A DNA stretch of 35,774 nucleotides. Origin: an uncultured Alphaproteobacteria bacterium (GTDB lineage Bacteria; Pseudomonadota; Alphaproteobacteria; Rs-D84). Shown piece after piece: positions 15,542 to 24,771 of this stretch; positions within the stretch are counted from its first letter, which is position 1, and the number at the start of each line of letters is the position of its first letter. The stretch lies in the NCBI GenBank assembly GCA_934255455.1, contig CAKQNS010000007.1, positions 1-35,774 on the forward strand, read 5' to 3'. The notes under the pieces are model-generated. The model made no database searches. It had not been told where the DNA came from and saw only the letters and a list, made by a program, of their open reading frames with translations. The position numbers and the translations under genes are program-made.

Positions 15542-17743
15542 TTACATATTTATGTCTTCACAGGATTCTATTTCCTGGCAATAGTCTTTTTGGTCAGACG
15601 CCGCCATTCCGGCAAAGGCCCCACCAACCGCACCGACTACACCGCCAATGGCCGTGCCCCATCCCGGCGATATCATCGTGCCGGCCGACGCACCCGCCGC
15701 CAGACCACCCGACAATCCCTTGACCGCCGCGGTACCCTTGGATTCACCACCGGTTTCGCAAACCTGTTGCATACGGCACACATGGCAATTACGCAACGAT
15801 GGCTCGAACGATACACTGCGGATATAACTGTAATTCTGGGACGATTTGTCCGGCGATTCAACCTTGTACATATTCTTGCAATTTTCTTCGGCCGCGGCCA
15901 AATCTTGCTTGCGCGACAATTCTGCAATCTTGGATTCCAATTCACGCATAGCACGATTTTCTGCACCAATTTGCGCAATCATCTTTGCCGTATTAAACAC
16001 GCTGGTCCCCAATGAATCTTTGCCCTTGGGCTTTTCACCGTCTTGACATGCGGCAACCGTTTTATCTTGTTCGAATTGCTTAAAGAATTCATCCACCGAT
16101 GCGGTCGCATTCGCACGAACCGTTTCACGCAATTCGGCAAGTCCGGCCTCGGTATCAGGAATTTCAACCAACGATGCAACTTTCGTATCAGTCGGCAGGC
16201 ACGACATATCGGTTCCGCATACGCGCCCCAATTGTTCGCCGAAATAGTTTATGCATCCCTGCATCAACTGATAATCCATCTGTAATAAAACCGCCTGGAC
16301 GATAATGTCAAATTGGGTTTCGTTTTTGCACGATGGATACATATTCTGGGGACATAATGCTGCAATTTCAGACGGCTTTTTCCCAACGCATTCGGGTGCC
16401 GTAAAGTTTTCACCGCATTTGTCTTGTAAACATTTATCAATATCGTTCTGGCAGAACCGTGTACGCAAATATCCCAATTTGTCATTTATGGTCGCCTGTA
16501 TACCCGGGATTTTTTCTTCGCATTCGGTAATAACCGGGCAAATTCCGGCCGCGACATTGACATCGGTTAAACACGCCGAATTGGTTGCGGTACCGCACCC
16601 ATCTTCTAAACACACCTGAATACGCGCCAGGCATGTTGCGCGGTAATTTTTATCGGCATATTTTTCGGCATCAACCAAAATGCTTTCCGATTCGACCTTC
16701 CAATCCTTTAACACCGTGTCACGCACCGCCATACATTGGTCCAGCACGTTTTCACACGCATTCGAACGACGCCCCAACAAATCGGCATCCAAACAGTTTT
16801 CAAAATGCGAACCACATCCGCCTTTGTCCGAAATGCACGATTTATACGCCAACAAACATTCGCCACGGTTATATTTGTTGGTTGTATCCAACATTTCTAA
16901 TCTGGCCTTGCGCACAGCCGATTCGGCGGTGCGTTTGTTTGCGGTTGCATTTGTTTTCTGATCCGCCAAATATGAATCAAACGATTTACAATCGGCAATA
17001 ATCTGACGCTGATATAACATTTCTTCCATTTCAGATTTTGTGCCACACGCCTGTAATGTGTCGGCACAATATTCCGACGCCATATTGTACAAACTGTCGC
17101 CAATGTCGACATCTTCGCCAACACTGCCGTCTTCTTCGTCGTCATTGCCACTGTTTAACCACTCGATAAAATTCACACCAGATGCCAGCGAAGTTTTCTT
17201 TGCGGCTTCACTCTCGCCAAAAACTAATTTCGCCTTGGCGCCCAGTTGTTCGCGCTCTACTCCTTCGGTATACAACTTGTCTGCGTCGGCCTGAATTTGT
17301 TGGATTTCTTGTATCAATGATTTTGAACGATTTATATTGTCCGAGCACGCGCAACGCAGCCCCTCGGATTCATCCAGCAAACAAAACGCATCCATACATT
17401 CACGATACGCGTCACGACAATTTGCATTGCCCGCGGCGGGTGCAGATGCCGCCGTTGTTGGTGTGGTCGTGCCCGCCGGCGCCACAATTTCCGTACCATC
17501 TGTTGCTGACTTTGCTGTGGGGGCCGCCGTCACAGCATTGGATTCCGTTGTTGCAGATACAGCACCTGAAACCGCTGTTTCAACCAGTGCCGCGGTATTT
17601 TGTTTGTGTGGTTCCTGGGGCGAGCGCCCGGCTGCCGCCGACATACGTGTCACGCCAACACGAACATTATTCGCATCACGCGGCGCCCCAAATGCCAGCC
17701 CCGGCACAGCACACAACAAAGTAAAAATAACACCCAATTTCAT
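15542..17743 (-). CDS. Large secreted Cys-rich protein, paralogue B
   Basis: 733 aa from ATG 17743, with AGGGTGG just upstream; a GTG three codons earlier is less well placed. Residues 1-20 are a signal peptide. An Ala/Thr-rich region follows to about 105. The N-module CRDAYRECMDAFC (109-121) with CACS comes next. Cys repeats include CLLAYKSCISDKGGCGSHF, CLARIQVCLEDGC and CQNDIDKCLQDKCGENF. The C-terminal ~80 residues have CHVC, a glycine-zipper-like hydrophobic stretch (WGTAIGGVVGAVGGAFAGMA) and the ending CEDINM. The ending matches paralogue A (CEDITM). The glycine-zipper part suggests membrane association. It is first gene of the B-A operon, with a promoter at 17771-17799, divergent from infA. 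Confidence 0.83.
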   Translation of the reverse strand: MKLGVIFTLLCAVPGLAFGAPRDANNVRVGVTRMSAAAGRSPQEPHKQNTAALVETAVSGAVSATTESNAVTAAPTAKSATDGTEIVAPAGTTTPTTAASAPAAGNANCRDAYRECMDAFCLLDESEGLRCACSDNINRSKSLIQEIQQIQADADKLYTEGVEREQLGAKAKLVFGESEAAKKTSLASGVNFIEWLNSGNDDEEDGSVGEDVDIGDSLYNMASEYCADTLQACGTKSEMEEMLYQRQIIADCKSFDSYLADQKTNATANKRTAESAVRKARLEMLDTTNKYNRGECLLAYKSCISDKGGCGSHFENCLDADLLGRRSNACENVLDQCMAVRDTVLKDWKVESESILVDAEKYADKNYRATCLARIQVCLEDGCGTATNSACLTDVNVAAGICPVITECEEKIPGIQATINDKLGYLRTRFCQNDIDKCLQDKCGENFTAPECVGKKPSEIAALCPQNMYPSCKNETQFDIIVQAVLLQMDYQLMQGCINYFGEQLGRVCGTDMSCLPTDTKVASLVEIPDTEAGLAELRETVRANATASVDEFFKQFEQDKTVAACQDGEKPKGKDSLGTSVFNTAKMIAQIGAENRAMRELESKIAELSRKQDLAAAEENCKNMYKVESPDKSSQNYSYIRSVSFEPSLRNCHVCRMQQVCETGGESKGTAAVKGLSGGLAAGASAGTMISPGWGTAIGGVVGAVGGAFAGMAASDQKDYCQEIESCEDINM

Positions 17744-17770
17744 GGAATCCACCCTACATTATTATGTCTA

Positions 17771-17799
17771 ATTTTATCAAATGTCGGTGTGCGGTGCAA
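17771..17799 (-). promoter_or_regulatory. Promoter of the B-A operon
   Basis: TTGCAC (17794-17799), 17-bp spacer, TAAAAT (17771-17776) on the minus strand. Confidence 0.7.
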
Positions 17800-17813
17800 G
17801 TGCTAAAAACAAC

Positions 17814-17842
17814 TTGCAATTTTTTATGCAAACCGGTATTAT
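17814..17842 (+). promoter_or_regulatory. Promoter of infA
   Basis: TTGCAA (17814-17819), 17-bp spacer, TATTAT (17837-17842). The -35 is separated by 14 bp from the divergent -35 of the B-A operon. Confidence 0.7.
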
Positions 17843-17880
17843 ATTCCCCAGAAAATCCAAGAATAATCCAAGGAAAAACC

Positions 17881-18129
17881 ATGGCAAAAGATGATGTAAT
17901 TGTATTCACGGGCACGGTCGAGGATAAATTGCCAAATACTATGTTTCGTGTAAAACTGGAAAATGGTCACGAAATTTTGGCGACCGTATGCGGCAAAATG
18001 CGCAAGGCACGCATCTGGGTCAATGTTGGCGAACGCGTCCGCGTTGAAATGACGCCATACGATTTGGACAAGGGCCGCATAACATTTGTTGAACGCAATC
18101 GTCCAACGGGCGATATCCAAAACCAATAA
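17881..18129 (+). CDS. infA: Translation initiation factor IF-1
   Basis: IF-1 binds the 30S A site during initiation. The 82-aa protein is a single OB-fold: MAKDDVIVFTGTVEDKLPN, then FRVKLENGHEILATVCGKMR and VEMTPYDLDKGRITF, all close to the family consensus. The last ~10 residues (ERNRPTGDIQNQ) are a short tail beyond the usual ~72 aa. The frame is open 39 codons upstream, but conservation and AAGGA before ATG 17881 fix this start. Monocistronic: own promoter, terminator directly after the stop. Confidence 0.97.
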   Translation: MAKDDVIVFTGTVEDKLPNTMFRVKLENGHEILATVCGKMRKARIWVNVGERVRVEMTPYDLDKGRITFVERNRPTGDIQNQ

Positions 18130-18160
18130 AAAAATCCCACAAACTGTGGGATTTTTATTT
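18129..18160 (+). terminator. Terminator of infA
   Basis: TCCCACA and TGTGGGA pair across a three-base loop, flanked by A and T runs. Confidence 0.9.
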
Positions 18161-18193
18161 GCAAAAAATTGTTAAAATTCCGTTAAATATCCC

Positions 18194-18223
18194 TTGCCCT
18201 GAAAATCTGATTTTTGCTATCAT
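18194..18223 (+). promoter_or_regulatory. Promoter of paralogue C
   Basis: TTGCCC (18194-18199), 18-bp spacer, TATCAT (18218-18223). The expected start of transcription (about 18230) is only a few bases before the ATG at 18236, so the mRNA may be nearly leaderless. Confidence 0.6.
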
Positions 18224-18235
18224 CAATCAACAAGG

Positions 18236-20695
18236 ATGAGAAAGATTTTGCTTTTTATCGCCACAGCGTGCGCGTGCATTGGCTTTGCCGATGCCGCTGT
18301 TCGTGATGCGACCAGTGTAAATCGCACCCAATCGACCGGTGCGACGGTTGCACGTACCGCAACATCGCCATCCGCCGCCACGTCCCAGCGCACCACGACC
18401 AACGCACGCACCGCCACAACAACAAACCGCACCGCCGGCACATCGGTTGCCGCCCGCGCCGCCGCGGCAAAAACCGTGTCACGCGCTGCAACCGCGCCCG
18501 CCCAATCATCACGCAGTGCAACACAACCAGCGACCAGCGCCCGCGCCACCGCAACCAAAACCGTGTCGCGCAGTGCCGCAGCCACGCCCGCGCAATCATC
18601 ACGCAGTGCAACACAACCCACAACCAGCGCCCGCGCCACCGCAACCAAAACCGTGGCACGTGCGACATCAAACCCAACAGTATCGGGTACGGGAACGAAA
18701 ACATTTGGCACGGGGTACAATGCATGTCGTGAATCATATTTCACATGCATGGACCAATTCTGTGCAAAGCAAAATGAAAGTTATCGTCGGTGTGTGTGCT
18801 CGTCCAAACTGACCGAAATAAAGTCACGCGAACGCGCCTTGGGCAATGCGGCCGATCAATTACAGAATTTTAAGGATTTGAACATTGACGCAATTACCAA
18901 GACCGGGGCCGAGGTCACAGCGATGTTGACCGAAACATCGGGCGAAGCCGTCGCCGCCAAGGCCAAGGATAAATCTGCATCCGCACAACAATTGGCCGGC
19001 ATCAGCGATGTGTTGAATAAGACTAAAAAGTCGTCCTTGTCAACCGCTGGCACATTGGACATTGCCGGCGATATAAATGCAATATGGTCAACAACGGATT
19101 TGGCGGGCGGGACGAATATTGCCAATCTGACCGGTGAATCATTATACAACGCCGTCCATGCCCAGTGTGTGGATTTGGTGGCATCCAATTGTGCGTCACA
19201 ATCTGTACTGGATATGGTTATTGCGGCATACGGAATGTACATTGAAAATGATTGTACCGCATTAGTGACCGCGTTGGATAAAAAATTGGTTAACGCAAAC
19301 AGTACTATACGCAGCACCGAACGTGAAATGAACACTGCGCGTCTGGAAAATTACAACAATCACAATTCGTCATCAATCAACGATTGTATCGCCCTGGTTC
19401 GCGCCGACATAACCGCAAATACCGCATGCGGAACGGATTATGTGCACTGTTTAGATACAACGGGACGTTATTTGAACTATGACACGGGCGAACCGATTTA
19501 TTCCGCAAACTTTTTCCAATTGGGCAATCAGATATCTTTATCGGGCGATGTACTCACCAATGCAACAAACCGCACCATCGTTTCTGAATTAAATCGTCGT
19601 CGCGATTTTGCCGCGGCCAGTCTGGACACATGTCGCGATTTGGCGGACGATGTATGGGATGAATTTATGCGCCAGGCCATCGCCGAAATATACCAGGGCC
19701 AACAAGAGCGCATTCGTGCGGTAAAGAATGAATGTCTGGAGGTTGTGAACGCATGCTATGACGAACAAAGCAAACAATTAAAAGATTTTAGTAATATCAA
19801 AGACCAATTATTGATTGGCTCGCGCCTGGAGTTATCCGAAGAATTATGCAGCGAAAAATTAAACGCATGCAGTAATTTGTATGGTGGTTCGTCCGATGGA
19901 ATGCAATTGTTGTTAAACGCGATGCACGAATTGACCGATCAAAAGATTGCCAAGGAATGTCGCACCACATTGATGGAATTTGCCCAAGATATATGCCATG
20001 TGACCGGCAATGACACATTGCACAGTTATCCGTATGCATGCCGCACGTATGCGCCCGGCGAACAACAGTATGCAATGATATCCAAATGCAATTCTGTATT
20101 GTCCGTCGCCGCAACCAATGATATTTATGCCATTTGTGAACCTACTCTAAAAGGAAACGAGTTGTTCTGGGCCGATATAAATAAGACAGCGAAGTATTAT
20201 GATAATTATTTTTGTCCGTCACTTAAACAGTATACATCATGTAAAGAACGTTATTTTCTGTGCAACAACAAGTGTAAACCATGCCCCGACGGCTACTCTT
20301 GTGCGGGCGGCACACACGCCCCAGAGCCCAACGACACCTCCGACACAACCGCGTTATTGGCACAATGCGGGTCCAGTTATCCGGGCAGTTTATATCAAAA
20401 AGTCGTACGTTATGCCATGCAGGTTTGCGTCCGCCCATCGGAATCAAGCGCCGATAATTATGTATTGCCAACAACCATTATGGCAGATGTGAATGTTGTA
20501 ATGGATTCTGTACGCAGCGACATGTCAAAAAGCCTGGCCACCGAATGCGAGCGTTTGGGTGGTGTGTGGGTTGCCGATCCATGGCAAAGCGCGCCTGGAA
20601 ACTCAAACAAACACGCCATCACAGGCGATGAATTATTCACAACGTTCTATACTGAAACCAGCGCCCACAAAGGATGGGGATACTGTCGCAAATAG
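18236..20695 (+). CDS. Large secreted Cys-rich protein, paralogue C
   Basis: 819 aa. Signal peptide MRKILLFIATACACIGFADA. Residues 21-150 are Ala/Thr/Arg/Ser-rich with a tandem repeat (PAQSSRSATQP unit). The N-module CRESYFTCMDQFC (164-176) with CVCS matches paralogues A and B. Later Cys pairs include ACGTDYVHC (the CGxDFxxC module) and, near the C-terminus, CKERYFLCNNKCKPCPDGYSC. The final segment lacks the CEDI-x-M ending of A and B. AAGG touches the ATG with no spacer; combined with the promoter position this points to leaderless or atypical initiation. Function unknown; probably exported to the periplasm or surface with its paralogues. No terminator is visible before the next gene. Confidence 0.82.
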   Translation: MRKILLFIATACACIGFADAAVRDATSVNRTQSTGATVARTATSPSAATSQRTTTNARTATTTNRTAGTSVAARAAAAKTVSRAATAPAQSSRSATQPATSARATATKTVSRSAAATPAQSSRSATQPTTSARATATKTVARATSNPTVSGTGTKTFGTGYNACRESYFTCMDQFCAKQNESYRRCVCSSKLTEIKSRERALGNAADQLQNFKDLNIDAITKTGAEVTAMLTETSGEAVAAKAKDKSASAQQLAGISDVLNKTKKSSLSTAGTLDIAGDINAIWSTTDLAGGTNIANLTGESLYNAVHAQCVDLVASNCASQSVLDMVIAAYGMYIENDCTALVTALDKKLVNANSTIRSTEREMNTARLENYNNHNSSSINDCIALVRADITANTACGTDYVHCLDTTGRYLNYDTGEPIYSANFFQLGNQISLSGDVLTNATNRTIVSELNRRRDFAAASLDTCRDLADDVWDEFMRQAIAEIYQGQQERIRAVKNECLEVVNACYDEQSKQLKDFSNIKDQLLIGSRLELSEELCSEKLNACSNLYGGSSDGMQLLLNAMHELTDQKIAKECRTTLMEFAQDICHVTGNDTLHSYPYACRTYAPGEQQYAMISKCNSVLSVAATNDIYAICEPTLKGNELFWADINKTAKYYDNYFCPSLKQYTSCKERYFLCNNKCKPCPDGYSCAGGTHAPEPNDTSDTTALLAQCGSSYPGSLYQKVVRYAMQVCVRPSESSADNYVLPTTIMADVNVVMDSVRSDMSKSLATECERLGGVWVADPWQSAPGNSNKHAITGDELFTTFYTETSAHKGWGYCRK
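18470..18656 (+). repeat. Tandem repeat inside paralogue C (87-90 bp unit)
   Basis: The sequence AAAACCGTG begins units at 18470, 18557 and 18647. The two full units encode near-identical 29-30-residue stretches containing PAQSSRSATQP and TSARATATKTV. Units stay in frame, so copy number can change without breaking the gene. Confidence 0.8.
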
Positions 20696-20712
20696 CGCCC
20701 CACGAATATTAT

Positions 20713-20741
20713 TTGCGATAGCGATAGAAATTTGATAAAAT
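20713..20741 (+). promoter_or_regulatory. Promoter of the gene at 20766
   Basis: TTGCGA (20713-20718), 17-bp spacer, TAAAAT (20736-20741). Confidence 0.7.
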
Positions 20742-20765
20742 GCAAACGATACGAGAGATTTTGAT

Positions 20766-21461
20766 ATGAAAAAATTTTTTTTAATTTCAGCATTGTCAAT
20801 GATATCTGCAAACGCGTTTGCGGCGATTCCATGGTGGCAGCAACCGACAATATGTCGTTTTGATCCAACAAATTGCTATCCATCAATGGGGGCCGGTTTT
20901 GACAAGGGAATGTGGGACACAGACAGTAAATGTTGGGGAATGAAAATGATATGCCCGGCGGCGTTGTCTGAAAATTCGTCTGCGCCAATGGCGGTCAATC
21001 GTCGTGATATTGAACGCGGCATTGGAATTAAACGCGATTTTGACGCGACCGTATTAAATGGTGATTGTTTTGGTGCGCGAAAAACTACGGGCAACGGCAC
21101 AATGGCATCTGTTAACGGAAAATTTGTGAATGTTTGGTGCGCGGGTGTATTAGATAACGCAGATGAAGAATTATCCAACGGCGAAATCACATTTGGTGTC
21201 CAACCAACATGCGAAACATTGGCACGTGATGGGTATGTTGCGGTTGTTAACAATCGATGCTTTGGCAAATATTTTGACGATACCGAATATTATATTGAAT
21301 GTGATAGCGGCACAATGGCGCCAAAACGTTTAATTATATTAAATGGCGCAGCCCCCAGCAGCGCCCAAGGTGCGACCCCGGTGGATAAATCTGCGGCCGA
21401 TACGATGTTCAATAAAATGCTGGATATATCGCAAAAACAACATAAAAAATATTTCAAATAA
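20766..21461 (+). CDS. Small secreted Cys-containing protein, unknown
   Basis: 231 aa with a signal peptide (MKKFFLISALSMISANAFA). The mature protein starts AIPWWQQPTICRFDPTNCYP and has about eleven cysteines, e.g. SKCWGMKMICP, GDCFGARKT, CETLARDGYVAVVNNRCFGK. Two similar halves (a Cys-Phe-Gly turn in each: DCFGARK and RCFGKYF) hint at an internal duplication. It lacks the CGxDFxxC module. GAGAG precedes the ATG. It has its own promoter and terminator and follows paralogue C on the same strand. No family is recognised; a periplasmic or surface location is inferred. Confidence 0.78.
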   Translation: MKKFFLISALSMISANAFAAIPWWQQPTICRFDPTNCYPSMGAGFDKGMWDTDSKCWGMKMICPAALSENSSAPMAVNRRDIERGIGIKRDFDATVLNGDCFGARKTTGNGTMASVNGKFVNVWCAGVLDNADEELSNGEITFGVQPTCETLARDGYVAVVNNRCFGKYFDDTEYYIECDSGTMAPKRLIILNGAAPSSAQGATPVDKSAADTMFNKMLDISQKQHKKYFK

Positions 21462-21485
21462 AAATGCGCCACCGGCGCATTTTTT
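21462..21485 (+). terminator. Terminator of the gene at 20766-21461
   Basis: AAATGCGCC and GGCGCATTT pair across a three-base loop right after the stop and run into T's. Confidence 0.88.
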
Positions 21486-21527
21486 AGAGCATAGATAATA
21501 GATAGTGCGCAGCGGAGACGGGTGTCA

Positions 21528-21567
21528 TAAAAAAAAACTTGTCCCCAAATGGGGACAAGTTTTTTTA
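21528..21567 (-). terminator. Terminator of the Pmp-like autotransporter gene (symmetrical)
   Basis: AACTTGTCCCC and GGGGACAAGTT form an 11-bp stem with an AAAT loop. A runs and T runs on both sides would allow termination in either direction. It begins one base beyond the minus-strand stop codon. Confidence 0.92.
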
Positions 21568-24500
21568 TCAGAATTCATATCTGAATTTTGCCATGCCGGT
21601 TTGTGATGTATAATCTTTGTGCAGATTCAAATCATAAACCAGCGAGATTTCCAGACCATTGTATTCTGCGGTCAGGCCAATTCCAAATTCCCCACCAAAG
21701 CGGGACAGACGGTCGCCATCAACCACATAGGACGCTGCGCCTGGCATTGTAACGGTGGACATTGCTTTGTCAGAAACAAAGTCATATGTCGCTGCCGCGC
21801 GCAGTTCTGGGAACCAGTTGATAACCGAATCGTTTTCAATTGCGAAACGATATTTCATACCGGCAATTCCAGTCAAGAAATCTGTATCATCGCTGCTGAC
21901 ATAGTTCAGGCCGTTGTTGTACGAATCCTGTGTCACATGCAAATAACGCAGACCGATTTCTGGTGTCAGGCCAGACGCGAAATCATAACCGGTCATAACC
22001 TGTCCACCGAACGCATCAGTATCGTGGTCTGATTTCAGACGAACACCAAATGCGTCAACGGTTTCGGTATATTTTGACATTGTGTAATTCAATGCCGCAT
22101 TGACGAACCATTCACTTGGCTTGTACTGGGCATATGCAAATATGCTGTTGCTGTCAATTTCGGTATCGCGACCGCCATTGGCATGAACATCAGAATGTCC
22201 GAACGCATAACCCAAACCAATCGTGTACTGTTTGTCAATCAGCGCATCAAACCCAGCCGACACACCACGGGTGTATCCATTGAACTGGCCATTGAATTTG
22301 GACTTGTTAAACATACCCTGTGCCCACACGCCGTAATCAGCATCAGACAAATCACCACCGCTGCGGCCCATTGTGCCCGCCGATGGTGCGCCCGCCATAC
22401 GATTCGCCGCCAGTGTCATGACTGCGCCCTGAACAGATTGCGCAACCGATTGAACGACAGGTTTATCAACTGGGTTTGCCTTGGCAGATTCGATTTCAAC
22501 ATAATCTGTATCGCCATTACGCAATGCCTGTTGCGCGTTCAGCGATGCAATATTTGCCAAATTGTTATCTGCATTTGCCAACGCTGCAACCGTATTTGCG
22601 GCAGTATCAGTCAGACCAGTTTCCTTCGCAATTTCTTCAACATTTTTGGTTGCAATTGTAATTGCACCATTATCGCCCTTGGTCACATCATAGATTGCGC
22701 CGGCATCAACGACAGTATATTCGTTCGCATTTTCACCAAATATATTATATGTACCTGTTGTTGCAACATTCAATGACACTTTGCCGTTGCCGTTGTATGT
22801 TTCTGCCAACAGTTTACCATAGTTGTTCGCCCCAATAATTGTTGCGCCAACCGTGCCGTCCAGTGTCAATTCTTTTTGTTGAACCGTTGTGGTACCGATA
22901 TTCAGTGTTGCGCCATCAGCAATGGTCAATGCGCCATCGCCTGTGATACCGCCATCAATGGTCGTTGTGCCGTCCGATACAGTCAATTTACCCAAATTGT
23001 GAATATCGTTTCCGACGCCACCAGCCATATTACCGGTAAATGTATTTTCACCAGCCAGGGTAGTTTCTGCATCTTCATAGTTGTATATTGCACCACCAAA
23101 TTCACCCGCCGTATTACCCGTAAATGTGGCGTCTGTAATTTGCATTTTCACGGTTCCTGCCTTGTCACCGTTTGGTTTCATGTTTGCAATCGCCCCACCC
23201 AAAGCGGCTGCTTGGTTTCCAACGAATCGACTATCTTTGATTGTAATCGCAATTTTATCGTCATCTGTTTTATTACGATTTGCAATCGCACCACCTTGTC
23301 CCAGTTCGCCACTCAGATTTTTCAATGTTGCTTTATTATTTATAAAATCAACATCGTCTATTACACCAACCTGCCCCAGTGAACCGTTCCACAGCGCGCC
23401 GCCTTCACCAGCAATATTTGAATCAAATACGGTCCCTTTAATTTCATCAATAATACCCTGATTGCGAATTGCGCCACCCTCGCTTTGTATTGCGCTGTTG
23501 TTCACAAAACGCGACTGTGAAATTGACTCTATTTTCGCAGCAAGTGTACCTTTGTCTTTGTTGCGCCATGCATTATTGATAGCACCACCTTGACGAGCAG
23601 AATTATTTTCAAACATAATACCTGCCAATGAATTAATAGTCGTATTATCTTCATTATACAGTGCACCACCAGCGAATGTGGCTTTGTTACCAATAAATTT
23701 TGTTCCTGCTTCAGCCTTCAATGTTCCTTGGTTCCAAACCGCACCACCAAATTTTGCGCTGTTGCCTGTGAACGAAACGCCATCGCCCAGTGTCAATGTG
23801 CCACTGTTAAAGATGGCCCCGCCCCATGTTGTTGCACTGTTTTCACTGAACACAGAATCGCTAATGGTCATAACACCACCGGCATTACCAATCTTGTCCT
23901 GGGCACCATCGTTAAAGATTGCGCCACCATTTTCGCCTGCGGAATTTTTGGTAAAATTACCGGCCACGGTCACACCATCGCCCAATTCCAAACCATTATT
24001 CGCATAAAACGTATTATAAATCGCACCACCATTGGCATCTGCGTGATTGCCGTCAAACGTTGCCGATACGTTTAATTTTGCCGCACTGTTATCCCCATCT
24101 TTGGGTTGACGCATAGAAATCGCACCACCATTTGTTTTTGAACTGTTGCCAGCAAATATAGTTTTATCTATCTTGGTCTCAGATTCAGAACCCAAGAAAA
24201 TAGCACCACCACCTTCTATCAATCCTTTGTCATCAATACCAACTGTCGCATTGTTATCTTTAAATTCAGAACCAGTGACATTCAATATATTAAAATTAGA
24301 AATTGCCCCACCACTTTCTGTAGCACTGTTTCCAATAAAATGAGTGTTTTTTACCATCAATGTTGATGTGGGGTTGAGCTTTGGAGTTCTTGTTGCGAAA
24401 ACAGTCCCTGAACCATCAAATGTATTGTTCGTATAACTAGAATCTTTGATATTTAATACCGTGTTGTTTCGATCAATAAACGCGTACCCACCATAACCTG

Positions 24501-24720
24501 CATTGTCCGAACCTGGGTCTTCTGCTGTTAAAAAATTTTGGTTGGAAATATTTTCGCCAGACACAAAATCCGTTTCCGTAATAAATTTACGTTCAACGGT
24601 ATTTTCAGCCGATGCGCCACCGATAACGACCATTGCGCCCATCGCTGCAATAAATGCGTGTTTCAATACGGCACGATATGCCGCGGTTAGTTCTTTGATT
24701 GCTGTGCGGGACATTTTCAT
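21568..24720 (-). CDS. Pmp-like right-handed beta-helix autotransporter
   Basis: 1050 aa from ATG 24720, with AAAGGAG seven bases upstream. A long signal peptide (about 1-38) has an extended charged N-region (MKMSRTAIKELTAAYRAVLK) as in large autotransporters. The passenger (about 60-620) holds some 15 repeats combining F-x-x-N-x-A and GGA(I/L/V), e.g. FIGNSATESGGAIS, FDGNHADANGGAIYN, FSENSATTWGGAIFN. These are the pair of motifs that define chlamydial polymorphic membrane proteins and related beta-helix adhesins. A linker precedes the C-terminal barrel (about the last 280 residues, from DYGVWAQGMFNKSKFNG to MAKFRYEF). An outer-membrane adhesin is likely. It has its own promoter and a strong terminator. 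Confidence 0.93.
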   Translation of the reverse strand: MKMSRTAIKELTAAYRAVLKHAFIAAMGAMVVIGGASAENTVERKFITETDFVSGENISNQNFLTAEDPGSDNAGYGGYAFIDRNNTVLNIKDSSYTNNTFDGSGTVFATRTPKLNPTSTLMVKNTHFIGNSATESGGAISNFNILNVTGSEFKDNNATVGIDDKGLIEGGGAIFLGSESETKIDKTIFAGNSSKTNGGAISMRQPKDGDNSAAKLNVSATFDGNHADANGGAIYNTFYANNGLELGDGVTVAGNFTKNSAGENGGAIFNDGAQDKIGNAGGVMTISDSVFSENSATTWGGAIFNSGTLTLGDGVSFTGNSAKFGGAVWNQGTLKAEAGTKFIGNKATFAGGALYNEDNTTINSLAGIMFENNSARQGGAINNAWRNKDKGTLAAKIESISQSRFVNNSAIQSEGGAIRNQGIIDEIKGTVFDSNIAGEGGALWNGSLGQVGVIDDVDFINNKATLKNLSGELGQGGAIANRNKTDDDKIAITIKDSRFVGNQAAALGGAIANMKPNGDKAGTVKMQITDATFTGNTAGEFGGAIYNYEDAETTLAGENTFTGNMAGGVGNDIHNLGKLTVSDGTTTIDGGITGDGALTIADGATLNIGTTTVQQKELTLDGTVGATIIGANNYGKLLAETYNGNGKVSLNVATTGTYNIFGENANEYTVVDAGAIYDVTKGDNGAITIATKNVEEIAKETGLTDTAANTVAALANADNNLANIASLNAQQALRNGDTDYVEIESAKANPVDKPVVQSVAQSVQGAVMTLAANRMAGAPSAGTMGRSGGDLSDADYGVWAQGMFNKSKFNGQFNGYTRGVSAGFDALIDKQYTIGLGYAFGHSDVHANGGRDTEIDSNSIFAYAQYKPSEWFVNAALNYTMSKYTETVDAFGVRLKSDHDTDAFGGQVMTGYDFASGLTPEIGLRYLHVTQDSYNNGLNYVSSDDTDFLTGIAGMKYRFAIENDSVINWFPELRAAATYDFVSDKAMSTVTMPGAASYVVDGDRLSRFGGEFGIGLTAEYNGLEISLVYDLNLHKDYTSQTGMAKFRYEF

Positions 24721-24771
24721 ATGGATTCTCCTTTGTTCCAAATGATGGCATGTAACTGCCTGTTAATTTCA

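Noticed and set aside
17764..17880. A longer N-terminus for IF-1
   Set aside because: The 39 extra codons cover the promoter and ribosome-binding site, and the family begins at MAKDD.
22876..24345. Long plus-strand frames opposite the Pmp-like autotransporter
   Set aside because: They mirror the repetitive codons of the minus-strand gene, have no ribosome-binding sites and encode low-complexity sequence.
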